Source of the DNA: Phycisphaerae bacterium
GTDB taxonomy: Bacteria; Chloroflexota; Anaerolineae; 4572-78; J111
Direction of reading: 5' to 3'
NCBI GenBank assembly: GCA_028285035.1
Contig: JANQQF010000125.1
Location: 1-64,000, forward strand
Length of the DNA stretch: 64,000 bases
The translations under genes and the position numbers were made by a program. Positions within the stretch are counted from its first letter, which is position 1. Every line of letters begins with the position of its first letter. Positions 43,955 to 51,738 of the stretch are shown here, one piece after another. Under the pieces are notes generated by a model, which saw only the letters and a program-made list of their open reading frames with translations, was not told where the DNA came from and did no database searches.

Positions 43955-44410
43955 ATGTTTGAACGTTATCCCATTTATCGTTATGGCAAAACATCTCCTT
44001 GGCAGGAGATGGAGCGGTTACAAAAAGAAGTTAACCGTCTTTTCTCAAACTCATTTGATATTGCCGGGGGGCGGATTGCCCCAACTTTCCCCGCGATCAA
44101 TGTGTGGAGCAATGAAGAGGGCGCGGTTGTGACTGCAGAGTTGCCAGGCCTCACCCCTGACAGCATCAATATTTCTGTAGTTGGCGACACCCTCACGCTC
44201 ACTGGGGAACGCGCTGAAGTCGACATTCCCGAAGGAGCAAAATACCATCGTCGTGAACGTAATCGTGGTAAATTCTCTCGCTCTTTCCAACTGCCCTTCC
44301 AAGTGGAAGTTGATAAAGTAGATGCGGTGTTCAAGAACGGTATTTTGCACCTATCTCTGCCCCGAGCAGAGGCCGAAAAACCTCGCAAAATTGCAGTCAA
44401 AACAGCATAG
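43955..44410 (+). CDS. Small heat-shock protein (Hsp20)
   Basis: The product has 151 residues and is an alpha-crystallin chaperone that holds unfolding proteins in the cytoplasm. An N-terminal arm (PWQEMERLQKEVNRLFSNSF) is followed by the crystallin core (INVWSNEEGAVVTAELPGLT, TLTLTGERAEVDIPEGAKYH, RGKFSRSFQLPFQVEVDKVD), the conserved AVFKNGILHLSLPRAE strand and a C-terminal KPRKIAVK with the Ile-x-Val anchor. AGGAGGT lies 8 bases before the ATG. The second hsp20 gene follows 29 bases later. Confidence 0.95.
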   Translation: MFERYPIYRYGKTSPWQEMERLQKEVNRLFSNSFDIAGGRIAPTFPAINVWSNEEGAVVTAELPGLTPDSINISVVGDTLTLTGERAEVDIPEGAKYHRRERNRGKFSRSFQLPFQVEVDKVDAVFKNGILHLSLPRAEAEKPRKIAVKTA

Positions 44411-44439
44411 TTGAGATCAACAAAAGGAGGCATAACACA

Positions 44440-44859
44440 ATGGCAACAAAAACAACTGATGTTCAAGTTCAAGATGTAGAAAAGCAAGAAGTCGCTCAAA
44501 CTAACGGCACCGAACGCACCCGCGAACGCAAAGCATTTACCCCTCGGGTCGATATCTATGAAACGGATGATACCATCTTCGCTGTGGCTGATATGCCCGG
44601 TGTTGATGAAAAGTCAGTCGAAATCACATTGGAAAAAGGTGTTCTCACAATCGACGGTTATGTGGAGCCAGAGCAATCCAGCAAGTACAGCTTAGGATAC
44701 GCTGAGTATGAAATCGGTGATTTCCATCGCCGCTTCAACCTCTCAGATGAAATTGACCAAGATAAAATCGCGGCAACCGTGAAAGATGGGGTGCTTCGTC
44801 TGGAACTACCCAAAGCAGGCCCAGCTAAAGCCAAGAAGATTTCGGTGAAAGCGGCCTAA
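44440..44859 (+). CDS. Second small heat-shock protein (Hsp20)
   Basis: The product has 139 residues. The core is again an alpha-crystallin domain (VDIYETDDTIFAVADMPGVD, GVLTIDGYVEP, FHRRFNLSDEIDQDKIAATV, GVLRLELPKAGPAKAKKISV). Its N-terminal arm (residues 1-30) is polar and different from the first, which would change oligomer size or client choice. AAAGGAGG precedes the ATG. It is in an operon with the first hsp20 gene and is followed by a strong hairpin. Confidence 0.95.
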   Translation: MATKTTDVQVQDVEKQEVAQTNGTERTRERKAFTPRVDIYETDDTIFAVADMPGVDEKSVEITLEKGVLTIDGYVEPEQSSKYSLGYAEYEIGDFHRRFNLSDEIDQDKIAATVKDGVLRLELPKAGPAKAKKISVKAA

Positions 44860-44896
44860 AAAACTAACTCTTTCTACAACAGAAATCTGCTTCTCT

Positions 44897-44930
44897 AAAA
44901 AGACGAACTCAGTCATTGGGTTCGTCTTTT
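44897..44930 (+). terminator. Terminator of the hsp20 operon
   Basis: AAAAGACGAACTC (44898-44910) and GGGTTCGTCTTTT (44918-44930) pair in 12 of 13 positions with a 7-base loop, and the second arm ends in TTTT. It lies 38 bases after the second hsp20 stop. Confidence 0.75.
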
Positions 44931-44948
44931 CAAGTAAACAAAAATAAT

Positions 44949-44991
44949 TTTGTTATCAAATGGGCTAACAAATTCTAACAAACTTCTAATA
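44949..44991 (+). promoter_or_regulatory. Second TTTGTTA...TAACAAA inverted repeat
   Basis: TTTGTTA (44949-44955) and TAACAAA (44966-44972) repeat the arms found upstream of hsp20, here with 10 bases between. They are followed by TTCTAACAAACTTCTAATA (44973-44991), which is very like 43830-43848. The gene-free region 44860-45267 otherwise holds two terminator hairpins and a word repeat. The site would control whatever is transcribed rightwards from here. Confidence 0.5.
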
Positions 44992-45123
44992 GACACTTAA
45001 TTTTTTATTAATCTTTCGAGATAAAAATCGAAAACGTCTAAAACAACATAAATGCATCGCCAATTTATAACTTTTTTCTGCGAAGCTTCTCAATGGGGAT
45101 TTTTCAGCAAATCAGTTGTATCT

Positions 45124-45158
45124 TACCCCGTTGTCTTGGCAGCGGGGTATTTTTATTT
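45124..45158 (+). terminator. Intrinsic terminator ahead of the ABC operon
   Basis: TACCCCG (45124-45130) and CGGGGTA (45143-45149) pair with a 12-base loop and are followed by TTTTTATTT. The hsp20 operon already has a terminator at 44897, so this one may end a separate short transcript starting between 44950 and 45060. Confidence 0.75.
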
Positions 45159-45165
45159 CTAACCA

Positions 45166-45240
45166 GATTGGAGATTATAGATCGGAGATTGATTTCGCTT
45201 AAGAGGTTAGAACAATCTCCAATAACCAGTCTCTAATCTC
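45166..45240. repeat. Word repeat GATTGGAGATT with inverted copies
   Basis: GATTGGAGATTATAGATCGGAGATTG (45166-45191 in two words) faces CAATCTCCAATAACCAGTC and TCTAATCTC (45213-45240). The arms pair imperfectly over about 26 bases. GATTGGAGATT is the word seen in the perfect hairpin at 14891-14940. The element ends 16 bases before the ribosome-binding site of the ABC gene. Confidence 0.65.
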
Positions 45241-45267
45241 CTGAGTTACTAAAATAAGGAGGTTCAC

Positions 45268-46188
45268 ATGATTGAGGTTAAAGATTTAACAAAATCGTAT
45301 GGTTCTATTCAAGCGCTCAGAGGCATCTCATTTCAGGTGTCTCCAGGCGAGGTGGTTGGCTTGCTGGGTCCAAACGGGGCTGGTAAATCCACTACCATCA
45401 AAACCCTAACAGGGTACTTGCAACCAGATAGCGGTAGTGTCAAAGTGGATGGGGTGGATGTTTTGACCCACACCCGTGATGTGCAAGCCCGCATCGGCTA
45501 TCTTCCGGAAAATCCCCCCGTCTATCCCGAATTATCGGTCCAATCCTATCTCTTGATGGTGGCCGATTTACGGGAAATTCCACGTAGTGAACAGCAAGAA
45601 CGGCTTTCTGAGGCGATTTACGCCACGGGATTAGCCAATCAACTCACTCGCCCCATCGGGACACTCAGTAAAGGATACAAACAGCGTGTTGGTTTAGCCC
45701 AAGCCATCTTACATCAGCCAAAACTGCTAATTTTGGATGAACCAACCGTCGGCTTGGACCCGACCCAAATCGTTGAAATCCGAAATTTGATCCGCCGTCT
45801 GGCGCGACACAGTACTATCCTCTTCTCATCTCACATTTTGTCAGAAGTAGAAGCGGTTTGTGATCGGGTGATCATCATTATGAATGGCGAGGTTAAAGCG
45901 GACGCGAAGCTAGCTGAGTTAGCCAGCAGCGATGATGCGATTTTGGTGCTGCAACATGAAATCGCCAATGCAGATCAACAGTTGAAATCGCTGGACAGTG
46001 TGGCACATGTTGACCCAATTTACACATCACAAGGACAGCCAGCCTTCCGCGTTCGAGGCAATGGCACCGCAGAATTGTGCCCTGCGATCTACACCTTGGC
46101 ACAACAAGAGTCGTGGCCAGTTTACGAGCTACGCCGCGATGTTCGCACCTTGGAAACTGTGTTCAATGAATTAGCAACAAAAGCGTAG
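45268..46188 (+). CDS. ABC transporter ATPase (GldA-like)
   Basis: The product has 306 residues. The nucleotide-binding domain has Walker A (GLLGPNGAGKSTTIKTLTGY), the signature region (LSKGYKQRVGLAQAILHQPK) and Walker B (LLILDEPTVGLDPTQ), then SSHILSEVEAVCDRVIIIMN. The C-terminal 80 residues are the accessory domain usual in this ABC-2 group. It powers the permease encoded downstream. The pairing with a GldF-GldG fusion and a DUF4340 protein is the standard arrangement of Gld-like exporters. In Bacteroidetes GldA/F/G support gliding, but in other phyla the substrate is unknown. AAGGAGG lies 6 bases before the ATG. Confidence 0.9.
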   Translation: MIEVKDLTKSYGSIQALRGISFQVSPGEVVGLLGPNGAGKSTTIKTLTGYLQPDSGSVKVDGVDVLTHTRDVQARIGYLPENPPVYPELSVQSYLLMVADLREIPRSEQQERLSEAIYATGLANQLTRPIGTLSKGYKQRVGLAQAILHQPKLLILDEPTVGLDPTQIVEIRNLIRRLARHSTILFSSHILSEVEAVCDRVIIIMNGEVKADAKLAELASSDDAILVLQHEIANADQQLKSLDSVAHVDPIYTSQGQPAFRVRGNGTAELCPAIYTLAQQESWPVYELRRDVRTLETVFNELATKA

Positions 46189-46229
46189 TAGAGTTTATAG
46201 AGTTTGTAGGGTTTATAGGTTCATAGAGT
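46189..46229. repeat. Tandem word TAGAGTTTATAG after the stop codon
   Basis: Starting directly after the TAG at 46186-46188, the words TAGAGTTTATAGAGTTTGTAG and GGTTTATAGGTTCATAGAGT repeat a TAGRGTTTRTAG unit about four times. The same word family (TAGAGTTAATAG, GGTTCGTAG) occurs 4 kb downstream at 50251-50286. A near-palindrome CTAACGTTTACGTTAG follows at 46259-46274. Confidence 0.7.
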
Positions 46230-46313
46230 CAAATGGTTTAATGATTTTTTACTAACCACTAACGTTTACGTTAGACCTACTCAATTACCCACTATATTTT
46301 AAGGAGGCTCACG

Positions 46314-49262
46314 ATGAAACAAATTCAATCGCTTGTACGCAAAGAATTAAATAGTTACTTTAGCTCGCCGATGGCTCTGATCTTTATCGGGGTTTTCTTA
46401 ACGGCAACGTTGTTTACCTTTTTCTGGGTCGAGGCATTTTTTGCCCGAGGCATTGCAGATGTCCGGCCTATGTTCCAATGGATGCCCATTCTGTTGATCT
46501 TCTTGGTCGCCGCCCTCACCATGCGGCAATGGAGCGAGGAAGCGCAGATGGGCACGCTTGAAATGTTGTTAACAATACCCACCCGTCCGCTTCATCTGGT
46601 GTTGGGTAAATTTTTGGGCGTGATGGGCTTGGTTATTGTGGCCCTAGCGTTGACCATTTTTCTCCCAATTAGTGTTTCTTTCTTGGGGAACCTCGATTGG
46701 GGGCCGGTGATGGGGGGCTATCTGGCTGCAATTTTGTTGGCCGCGGCCTACACCGCCATTGGGCTGTTTCTTTCCTCCCGCACCAATAACCAAATCGTGG
46801 CCTTGATTTTGACGGTATTAGTCGCCGGACTATTCTATCTGATTGGCTCACGCGGTATCACTGATTTTGTTGGCAGTACAATGGCTGAGGTGTTACGAGC
46901 CTTGGGCGCGGGTAGCCGCTTCGAGAGTATCGAACGTGGGGTCATCGACCTGCGCGATTTGGTCTACTATGGTTCATTGACCGTCCTCTTCCTGACTCTG
47001 AACGTCATCTCGCTCGACAGTAAGCGTTGGAGTTTGAGGCAACTCACCTGGTCCTATCGCCGTGCTTTCATCACGATGGTGGCCTTGGTCGGGCTGAACT
47101 TGATTGCCCTTAACTTTTGGCTGGCTCCGGTTAGTGCAACGCGGATCGATATGACAGAGTATCAAGAGTACAGTCTTTCTCCTGTCACCAAAGATTTGTT
47201 GAGTACGTTGCAAGAACCGCTCTTAATTCGAGGCTACTTCAGCGAGAAGAGCCACCCGCTGTTAGCTCCGCTGGTACCTCGCATTCGGGATATGTTACAG
47301 GAGTATCGAGTAGCGTCCAACGGGCAAGTGGTTGTTGAGATCGTCGATCCTATTCAAGATCCTGAGATCGAAGCCGAAGCCAACCAAACCTATGGCATCC
47401 GGCCCTCACCCTTGCAGGTGTCAGATCGTTATGGGGCTTCTGTGGTCAATGCCTACTTCGACATTTTGGTCCGCTATGGGGATCAAAACGAGGTCTTGAA
47501 TTTCCGCGATCTGATTGAAGTTCAGCCCTCCCGCTCTGGGCAAATCGATGTACGCTTGCGCAATCTGGAATATGACTTGACCCGAGCGATCAAGAAGAGT
47601 GTCTTTGGCTTCCAAAGTCTCGATTCTGTCTTGGCTGCCCAAACTGAGCCAGTGAAGCTCACCTTGTACACCACCCCAGCCAATCTGCCGGAATGGTTAG
47701 CTGAGGTGTCTGAAACAATCAGCACAGTGGCCGAAGAGATCGAAGCCGAGGCCAAGGGCAAATTCACCTTTGACGTGATGGATGTGGATGATCCGGCCAG
47801 TATAGTCTCACGTCAGGATTTGCTCGATCAATTTGGGCTACAGCCCATCGCAGTCTCACTTTTCTCGGATCAAACCTACTACTTGCATATGATCCTGGAA
47901 AGTGGTGAGGAGGCACAACTCCTCTTCCCCAGTGGCGATTTGAGTGAGGCCGATATTCGCACCAGCATTGAGGCCGCCTTGAAGCGTACCTCATCGGGCT
48001 TCCTCAAAACCGTTGGTTTGTGGACCCCGCAAGACGTTGCCCAGCCGAACGCCTTTGGGCAACCACAGCCTTCTTTCAAACAGTATAACGCCATCGCTGA
48101 ACAGCTTCGCCAAGAATACACCGTTCGCAATATTGATCTGTCCAGTGGTGTGGTCGGCTCTGATATTGATATGCTGTTGGTTATTGCCCCGCAAAATATG
48201 AGTGATACAGAGCGATACGCCATCGATCAATATCTGATGCGTGGGGGTTCAGTCGTCATCGCGGCTGGGAATTATGCGCTGAACCCAGATCAATTTACGG
48301 GTGAGTTGGGGGTGGCCCCGGTTGAAGATGGCCTGCGTGATATGTTGGCCAGCTATGGCATCAACATTGATGAAGCCTTGGTGATGGATACCCAAAATGA
48401 ACCGTTCCCAGTACAGGTGGCTCGTGATTTGAATGGGTTACAGGTGCGCGAAATCCAAGCTATCGACTACCCCTTCTTTGTCGATGTCCGACCAGATCGA
48501 ATGGATCAGGAAAGCCCAATTTTAGCCAGCCTACCTGCAGTCACGATGAACTGGGCTTCACCGATTACCATTGATGAAACCAAAAACGCTGAGCGTAGCG
48601 TCACTCACCTGCTCAAATCTAGCCCAAATGCTTGGTTACGAACTGAAACCAACATCCAGCCTGATCTGGAAACCTACCCTGAATTAGGCTTCCCGGTCGG
48701 AGAAGCGCAGCAATCACATACATTGGCGGTGTCGGTTCAAGGTGTGTTTGACAGTCACTTCAAAGATCAGGAGTCGCCGTTGAGCGCAACAGAGGCCGAG
48801 GCTGAAGCAACTGCCGAAAGCCCCGTGAGTGAGGTCACCTCAAGTGGCGTCACCCCAAGTGGGATGGGCACCATTGCTCAATCACCCGAGTCAGCCCGCT
48901 TGGTTGTCATCAGTAGTGCCGAATTCTTGAATGATCTGGTCTTTGATCTCTCTGCCAGCTTGAGCCGTGATCGCTACTTCAATAGCCTGCAATTTATGCA
49001 GAACACGGTGGATTGGTCGGTCGAAGATTTGGAGTTGCTGAGCATTCGCTCTCGGGGTACAGCCGCTCGGGTGTTGCTCCCTCTGACTGAGCAACAGCAG
49101 TCATTCTGGGAAATTGCCAACTACGGTATCGCTTTCATCGCCTTGATTGCCTTAGGGGTGATCTGGCGCATCCGTCAGAAAAATGAAAAGCCCATTGAAC
49201 TGTTACCCGAACGTCGTACCTCAACTCCGGGCGGTCAACAACAACATCCGACAATGGCATAA
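46314..49262 (+). CDS. ABC-2 permease fused to GldG-like extracytoplasmic domain
   Basis: The product has 982 residues. Residues 1-260 hold six helices of an ABC-2 permease (GldF-like: VRKELNSYFSSPMALIFIGV, MRQWSEEAQMGTLEMLLTIP, RTNNQIVALILTVLVAGLFY). A further helix near residue 262 leads to a large extracytoplasmic GldG-like region (about 285-930; YQEYSLSPVTKDLLSTLQEP is the typical start), and a last helix (IANYGIAFIALIALGVIWRI) anchors the C-terminus. Separate gldF and gldG genes are usual; here they are one frame. AAGGAGG precedes the ATG. It acts with the ATPase upstream and the DUF4340 protein downstream. Confidence 0.87.
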   Translation: MKQIQSLVRKELNSYFSSPMALIFIGVFLTATLFTFFWVEAFFARGIADVRPMFQWMPILLIFLVAALTMRQWSEEAQMGTLEMLLTIPTRPLHLVLGKFLGVMGLVIVALALTIFLPISVSFLGNLDWGPVMGGYLAAILLAAAYTAIGLFLSSRTNNQIVALILTVLVAGLFYLIGSRGITDFVGSTMAEVLRALGAGSRFESIERGVIDLRDLVYYGSLTVLFLTLNVISLDSKRWSLRQLTWSYRRAFITMVALVGLNLIALNFWLAPVSATRIDMTEYQEYSLSPVTKDLLSTLQEPLLIRGYFSEKSHPLLAPLVPRIRDMLQEYRVASNGQVVVEIVDPIQDPEIEAEANQTYGIRPSPLQVSDRYGASVVNAYFDILVRYGDQNEVLNFRDLIEVQPSRSGQIDVRLRNLEYDLTRAIKKSVFGFQSLDSVLAAQTEPVKLTLYTTPANLPEWLAEVSETISTVAEEIEAEAKGKFTFDVMDVDDPASIVSRQDLLDQFGLQPIAVSLFSDQTYYLHMILESGEEAQLLFPSGDLSEADIRTSIEAALKRTSSGFLKTVGLWTPQDVAQPNAFGQPQPSFKQYNAIAEQLRQEYTVRNIDLSSGVVGSDIDMLLVIAPQNMSDTERYAIDQYLMRGGSVVIAAGNYALNPDQFTGELGVAPVEDGLRDMLASYGINIDEALVMDTQNEPFPVQVARDLNGLQVREIQAIDYPFFVDVRPDRMDQESPILASLPAVTMNWASPITIDETKNAERSVTHLLKSSPNAWLRTETNIQPDLETYPELGFPVGEAQQSHTLAVSVQGVFDSHFKDQESPLSATEAEAEATAESPVSEVTSSGVTPSGMGTIAQSPESARLVVISSAEFLNDLVFDLSASLSRDRYFNSLQFMQNTVDWSVEDLELLSIRSRGTAARVLLPLTEQQQSFWEIANYGIAFIALIALGVIWRIRQKNEKPIELLPERRTSTPGGQQQHPTMA

Positions 49263-49287
49263 GTAAAGAGGAAAGGAGGTCATCACG

Positions 49288-50253
49288 ATGAATAATTTAA
49301 ACAAAATTTTGGTTGCACTGTTGGTTTTACAATTCGGGTTGGTCGGCTTCGCCTTTTGGCCAGGCAGTACAGCCCAAGCCGTAGATAGCCCGCTCTTAGC
49401 AGGTTTTGATACCACATCCGTCACCCAATTGACGATTGAGGATAGCGATGGCAACACGGTTGTTTTAGCGGCACAGGATGATGAAACCTGGGTTATTCCC
49501 AATCGGGGCGACTTCCCGGTTGAAGCCGATAAAATTCCTGAGCTGTTAGCGAAATTTGAGGACGTCAAAACCAATCGGCTCTTGACCCAAACGGAGGCAA
49601 GCCATAAACGGCTACAAGTGGCCACCGATGATTTTAATCGACGGGTCGAGATCAAATTTGCCGACGGTAGTGAGCAAGAGATTTTTGTTGGCAGTTCAGC
49701 CGGAGCGGGGGCAACCCACCTCCGCTTGGCTGAACAAGGTGAGGTCTATCTCACCAACGCGCTGAATGCCTTTGAAATCAATGCGGCTCATTCTTCCTGG
49801 ATCGACACGCTCTATCACGATGTTTCCTCAGAGGATGCTGTAGCCCTGACTTTGACGAATGAGAATGGCACCTTCTCATTTATCAAGATTGACGAATCAT
49901 GGGAGCTACAGGACTTGACTGAAGGTGAGGTGCTCAAGGAGTCGGCTGTCAGCACCCTGCTCAATCAAACCACCTCGATCCGTATGACGGAACCATTGAG
50001 CCAGCGCGAAGATGCTGAGTACGGCTTTGATGAGCCATTGGCAACTGTCACCATCAAAACTGAAGGCGAGGATGGTAGTCACACCTACACCTTTACCATC
50101 GGTAGCCAAAATTATGATGAAAGTGGCTATATCGCCAAGTCATCTGAGTCGCCCTACTACGTTGAAATTTCTGAGTTCAACGCCAACAATCTGCTCAACA
50201 AAGCGCGAGCCGATTTCTTAGAAGAAGTTGAAGAAGTGGAGGAGAGTCCATAG
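49288..50253 (+). CDS. DUF4340 protein of the Gld-like ABC system
   Basis: The product has 321 residues. One N-terminal helix (ILVALLVLQFGLVGFAFWPG) anchors an extracytoplasmic domain with repeated LTIEDSDGNTVVLAA / LTLTNENGTFSFIK-type strands and WVIPNRGDFPVEADKIPELL, characteristic of DUF4340. This family is regularly encoded beside GldG-like proteins, and its product is thought to join the same complex. AAAGGAGG lies 9 bases before the ATG, 25 bases after the permease gene. Its TAG stop codon is the first triplet of a word repeat. Confidence 0.85.
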   Translation: MNNLNKILVALLVLQFGLVGFAFWPGSTAQAVDSPLLAGFDTTSVTQLTIEDSDGNTVVLAAQDDETWVIPNRGDFPVEADKIPELLAKFEDVKTNRLLTQTEASHKRLQVATDDFNRRVEIKFADGSEQEIFVGSSAGAGATHLRLAEQGEVYLTNALNAFEINAAHSSWIDTLYHDVSSEDAVALTLTNENGTFSFIKIDESWELQDLTEGEVLKESAVSTLLNQTTSIRMTEPLSQREDAEYGFDEPLATVTIKTEGEDGSHTYTFTIGSQNYDESGYIAKSSESPYYVEISEFNANNLLNKARADFLEEVEEVEESP

Positions 50254-50331
50254 AGTTAATAGGGTTCGTAGAGTTAATAGAGTTGATCCAATTTTGTATC
50301 ACTCTATGAACTCTCATTGTAAATCGTAAAT
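50251..50331. repeat. Word repeat and hairpin starting at the stop codon
   Basis: From the TAG stop (50251-50253) the sequence reads TAGAGTTAATAGGGTTCGTAG and TAGAGTTAATAGAGTT. AGAGTTAATAGAGT (50270-50283) pairs with ACTCTATGAACTCT (50301-50314) in 13 of 14 positions. GTAAATCGTAAAT at 50319-50331 is the exact complement of the 13-mer at 19091-19103. Two different word families are therefore joined here. Confidence 0.75.
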
Positions 50332-50366
50332 ATCCACTCACTATTTTTAGAGGAGGTCAAAATACA

Positions 50367-51674
50367 ATGCAAACTGGAAAGTTTTACTCATTTATCCTTG
50401 GTTTGATCGGGTTCTTTATCGTTCTCACTTGGTTGTGTGGTGCTTTGGCCGGTGGGTTTGTTCTCGCCCCTTACCTTGATCGGGAGGCCCAAGCGGCGTC
50501 CTTAGATGAGGTGATGATCGAAAATGATAGCAATGCGCAAACTATCGTCGATGAGGGTGATTTGGTGGCTGCCTATGAAAAAACACTGATCGATGTTTAT
50601 CAGGAAAATCTAGGCTCGGTGGTCAACATTCGAGTCACCCAAAAGCTTGACCATCAAGTCAGCAACGACAATTTCCAATTCCCATTCAGCCCATTTAATC
50701 TGCCTGGGCCTTATCAAGGTCCATTACTGCCCCAGACTCCTGAAGAGTTTTACAACCGAGGGCAAGGTTCTGGGTTTGTCTGGGATAAAGAGGGGCATAT
50801 TGTCACCAATTATCACGTGATTGAAGATGCAACTGCAGTCGAGGTGATTTTTGCTGATGACACAACAATCAGCGCTGAGGTTATCGGCACCGACCCCGAT
50901 GCAGACCTAGCGGTTATCAAAGTTGATTTGCCTGAGGTAGAGTTGCAGCCACTGGTTTTGGGTGATAGCGATGCCTTGCAGGTAGGGCAGATGGCCATTG
51001 CCATTGGTAATCCTTTTGGGCAAGAATTTACAATGACCAGCGGGATTGTCAGTGCCGTAGGGCGCACCATTCGCAGTGGTAATAGCCCCTTCTCGATCCC
51101 CGAGGTCATTCAAACTGACGCGCCGATCAACCCTGGCAACTCTGGAGGGCCGTTGCTCAATCGTGCTGGCGAAGTGATTGGGATCAACACCCAAATTATT
51201 AGCCGCAGCGGGGCTAACGCGGGTATCGGCTTTGCAGTGCCAATTAACATCGCCAAGCAAATTGTGCCAATTCTCATTCAAGGCGAAGACTTTGAGTACG
51301 CCTGGCTGGGGATCAGCGGGGCCAGCCTGAGCAGCGAAGTGATCGATTTTATGAAGCTCCCTGAAGATACAAAAGGGGCAATGGTCGTCAACGTCACCCA
51401 AGATGGCCCAGCAGATGAAGCCGGCTTGCAAGGTAGCGATAAGACCTTGACCGTAGCGGGTCAGGATTATCAACTTGGTGGGGATGTGATTACTGGCATT
51501 AACGATCAACCCGTCGAGGCCATGAATGATCTCATCACTTACCTTGTAGAAGAAACCCGCCCCGGCGATGAGGTGGTGCTGGATGTGATCCGAGCGGATG
51601 GTGAAGCCGAAGAAATCACAGTCACGCTTGGCACCCGCCCTGGTCAAGACTCGGTCAGTCAGGATAACAAATAG
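50367..51674 (+). CDS. HtrA/DegP-family serine protease
   Basis: The product has 435 residues. An N-terminal helix (LGLIGFFIVLTWLCGALAGG) anchors it outside the cytoplasmic membrane. The trypsin-fold domain has a complete triad: His150 in VTNYHVIED, Asp180 in ADLAVIKVD and Ser259 in NPGNSGGPLL. One PDZ domain follows (about 305-420, with LGGDVITGINDQPVEAMNDL). Such proteases degrade or refold damaged envelope proteins. GAGGAGG lies before the ATG. It is downstream of the Gld-like genes and may share their transcript, linking transporter and envelope quality control. Confidence 0.93.
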   Translation: MQTGKFYSFILGLIGFFIVLTWLCGALAGGFVLAPYLDREAQAASLDEVMIENDSNAQTIVDEGDLVAAYEKTLIDVYQENLGSVVNIRVTQKLDHQVSNDNFQFPFSPFNLPGPYQGPLLPQTPEEFYNRGQGSGFVWDKEGHIVTNYHVIEDATAVEVIFADDTTISAEVIGTDPDADLAVIKVDLPEVELQPLVLGDSDALQVGQMAIAIGNPFGQEFTMTSGIVSAVGRTIRSGNSPFSIPEVIQTDAPINPGNSGGPLLNRAGEVIGINTQIISRSGANAGIGFAVPINIAKQIVPILIQGEDFEYAWLGISGASLSSEVIDFMKLPEDTKGAMVVNVTQDGPADEAGLQGSDKTLTVAGQDYQLGGDVITGINDQPVEAMNDLITYLVEETRPGDEVVLDVIRADGEAEEITVTLGTRPGQDSVSQDNK

Positions 51675-51699
51675 TCTTTTGAAAAATCACTTATCAATA

Positions 51700-51738
51700 A
51701 TTGGAACGAACCGTTAGATTTACACGGTTCGTTCCAAT
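51700..51738. terminator. Perfect 14-bp hairpin between convergent genes
   Basis: ATTGGAACGAACCG (51700-51713) and CGGTTCGTTCCAAT (51725-51738) are exact inverted copies with an 11-base loop. One arm encodes the last residues (LERTV) of the gene on the minus strand, so coding and termination overlap. It should stop transcription from both sides, although T-runs are short. Confidence 0.6.

Noticed and set aside
45053..45163. 36-codon plus-strand frame between hsp20 and the ABC gene
   Set aside because: No ribosome-binding site, and its end overlaps a clear terminator.
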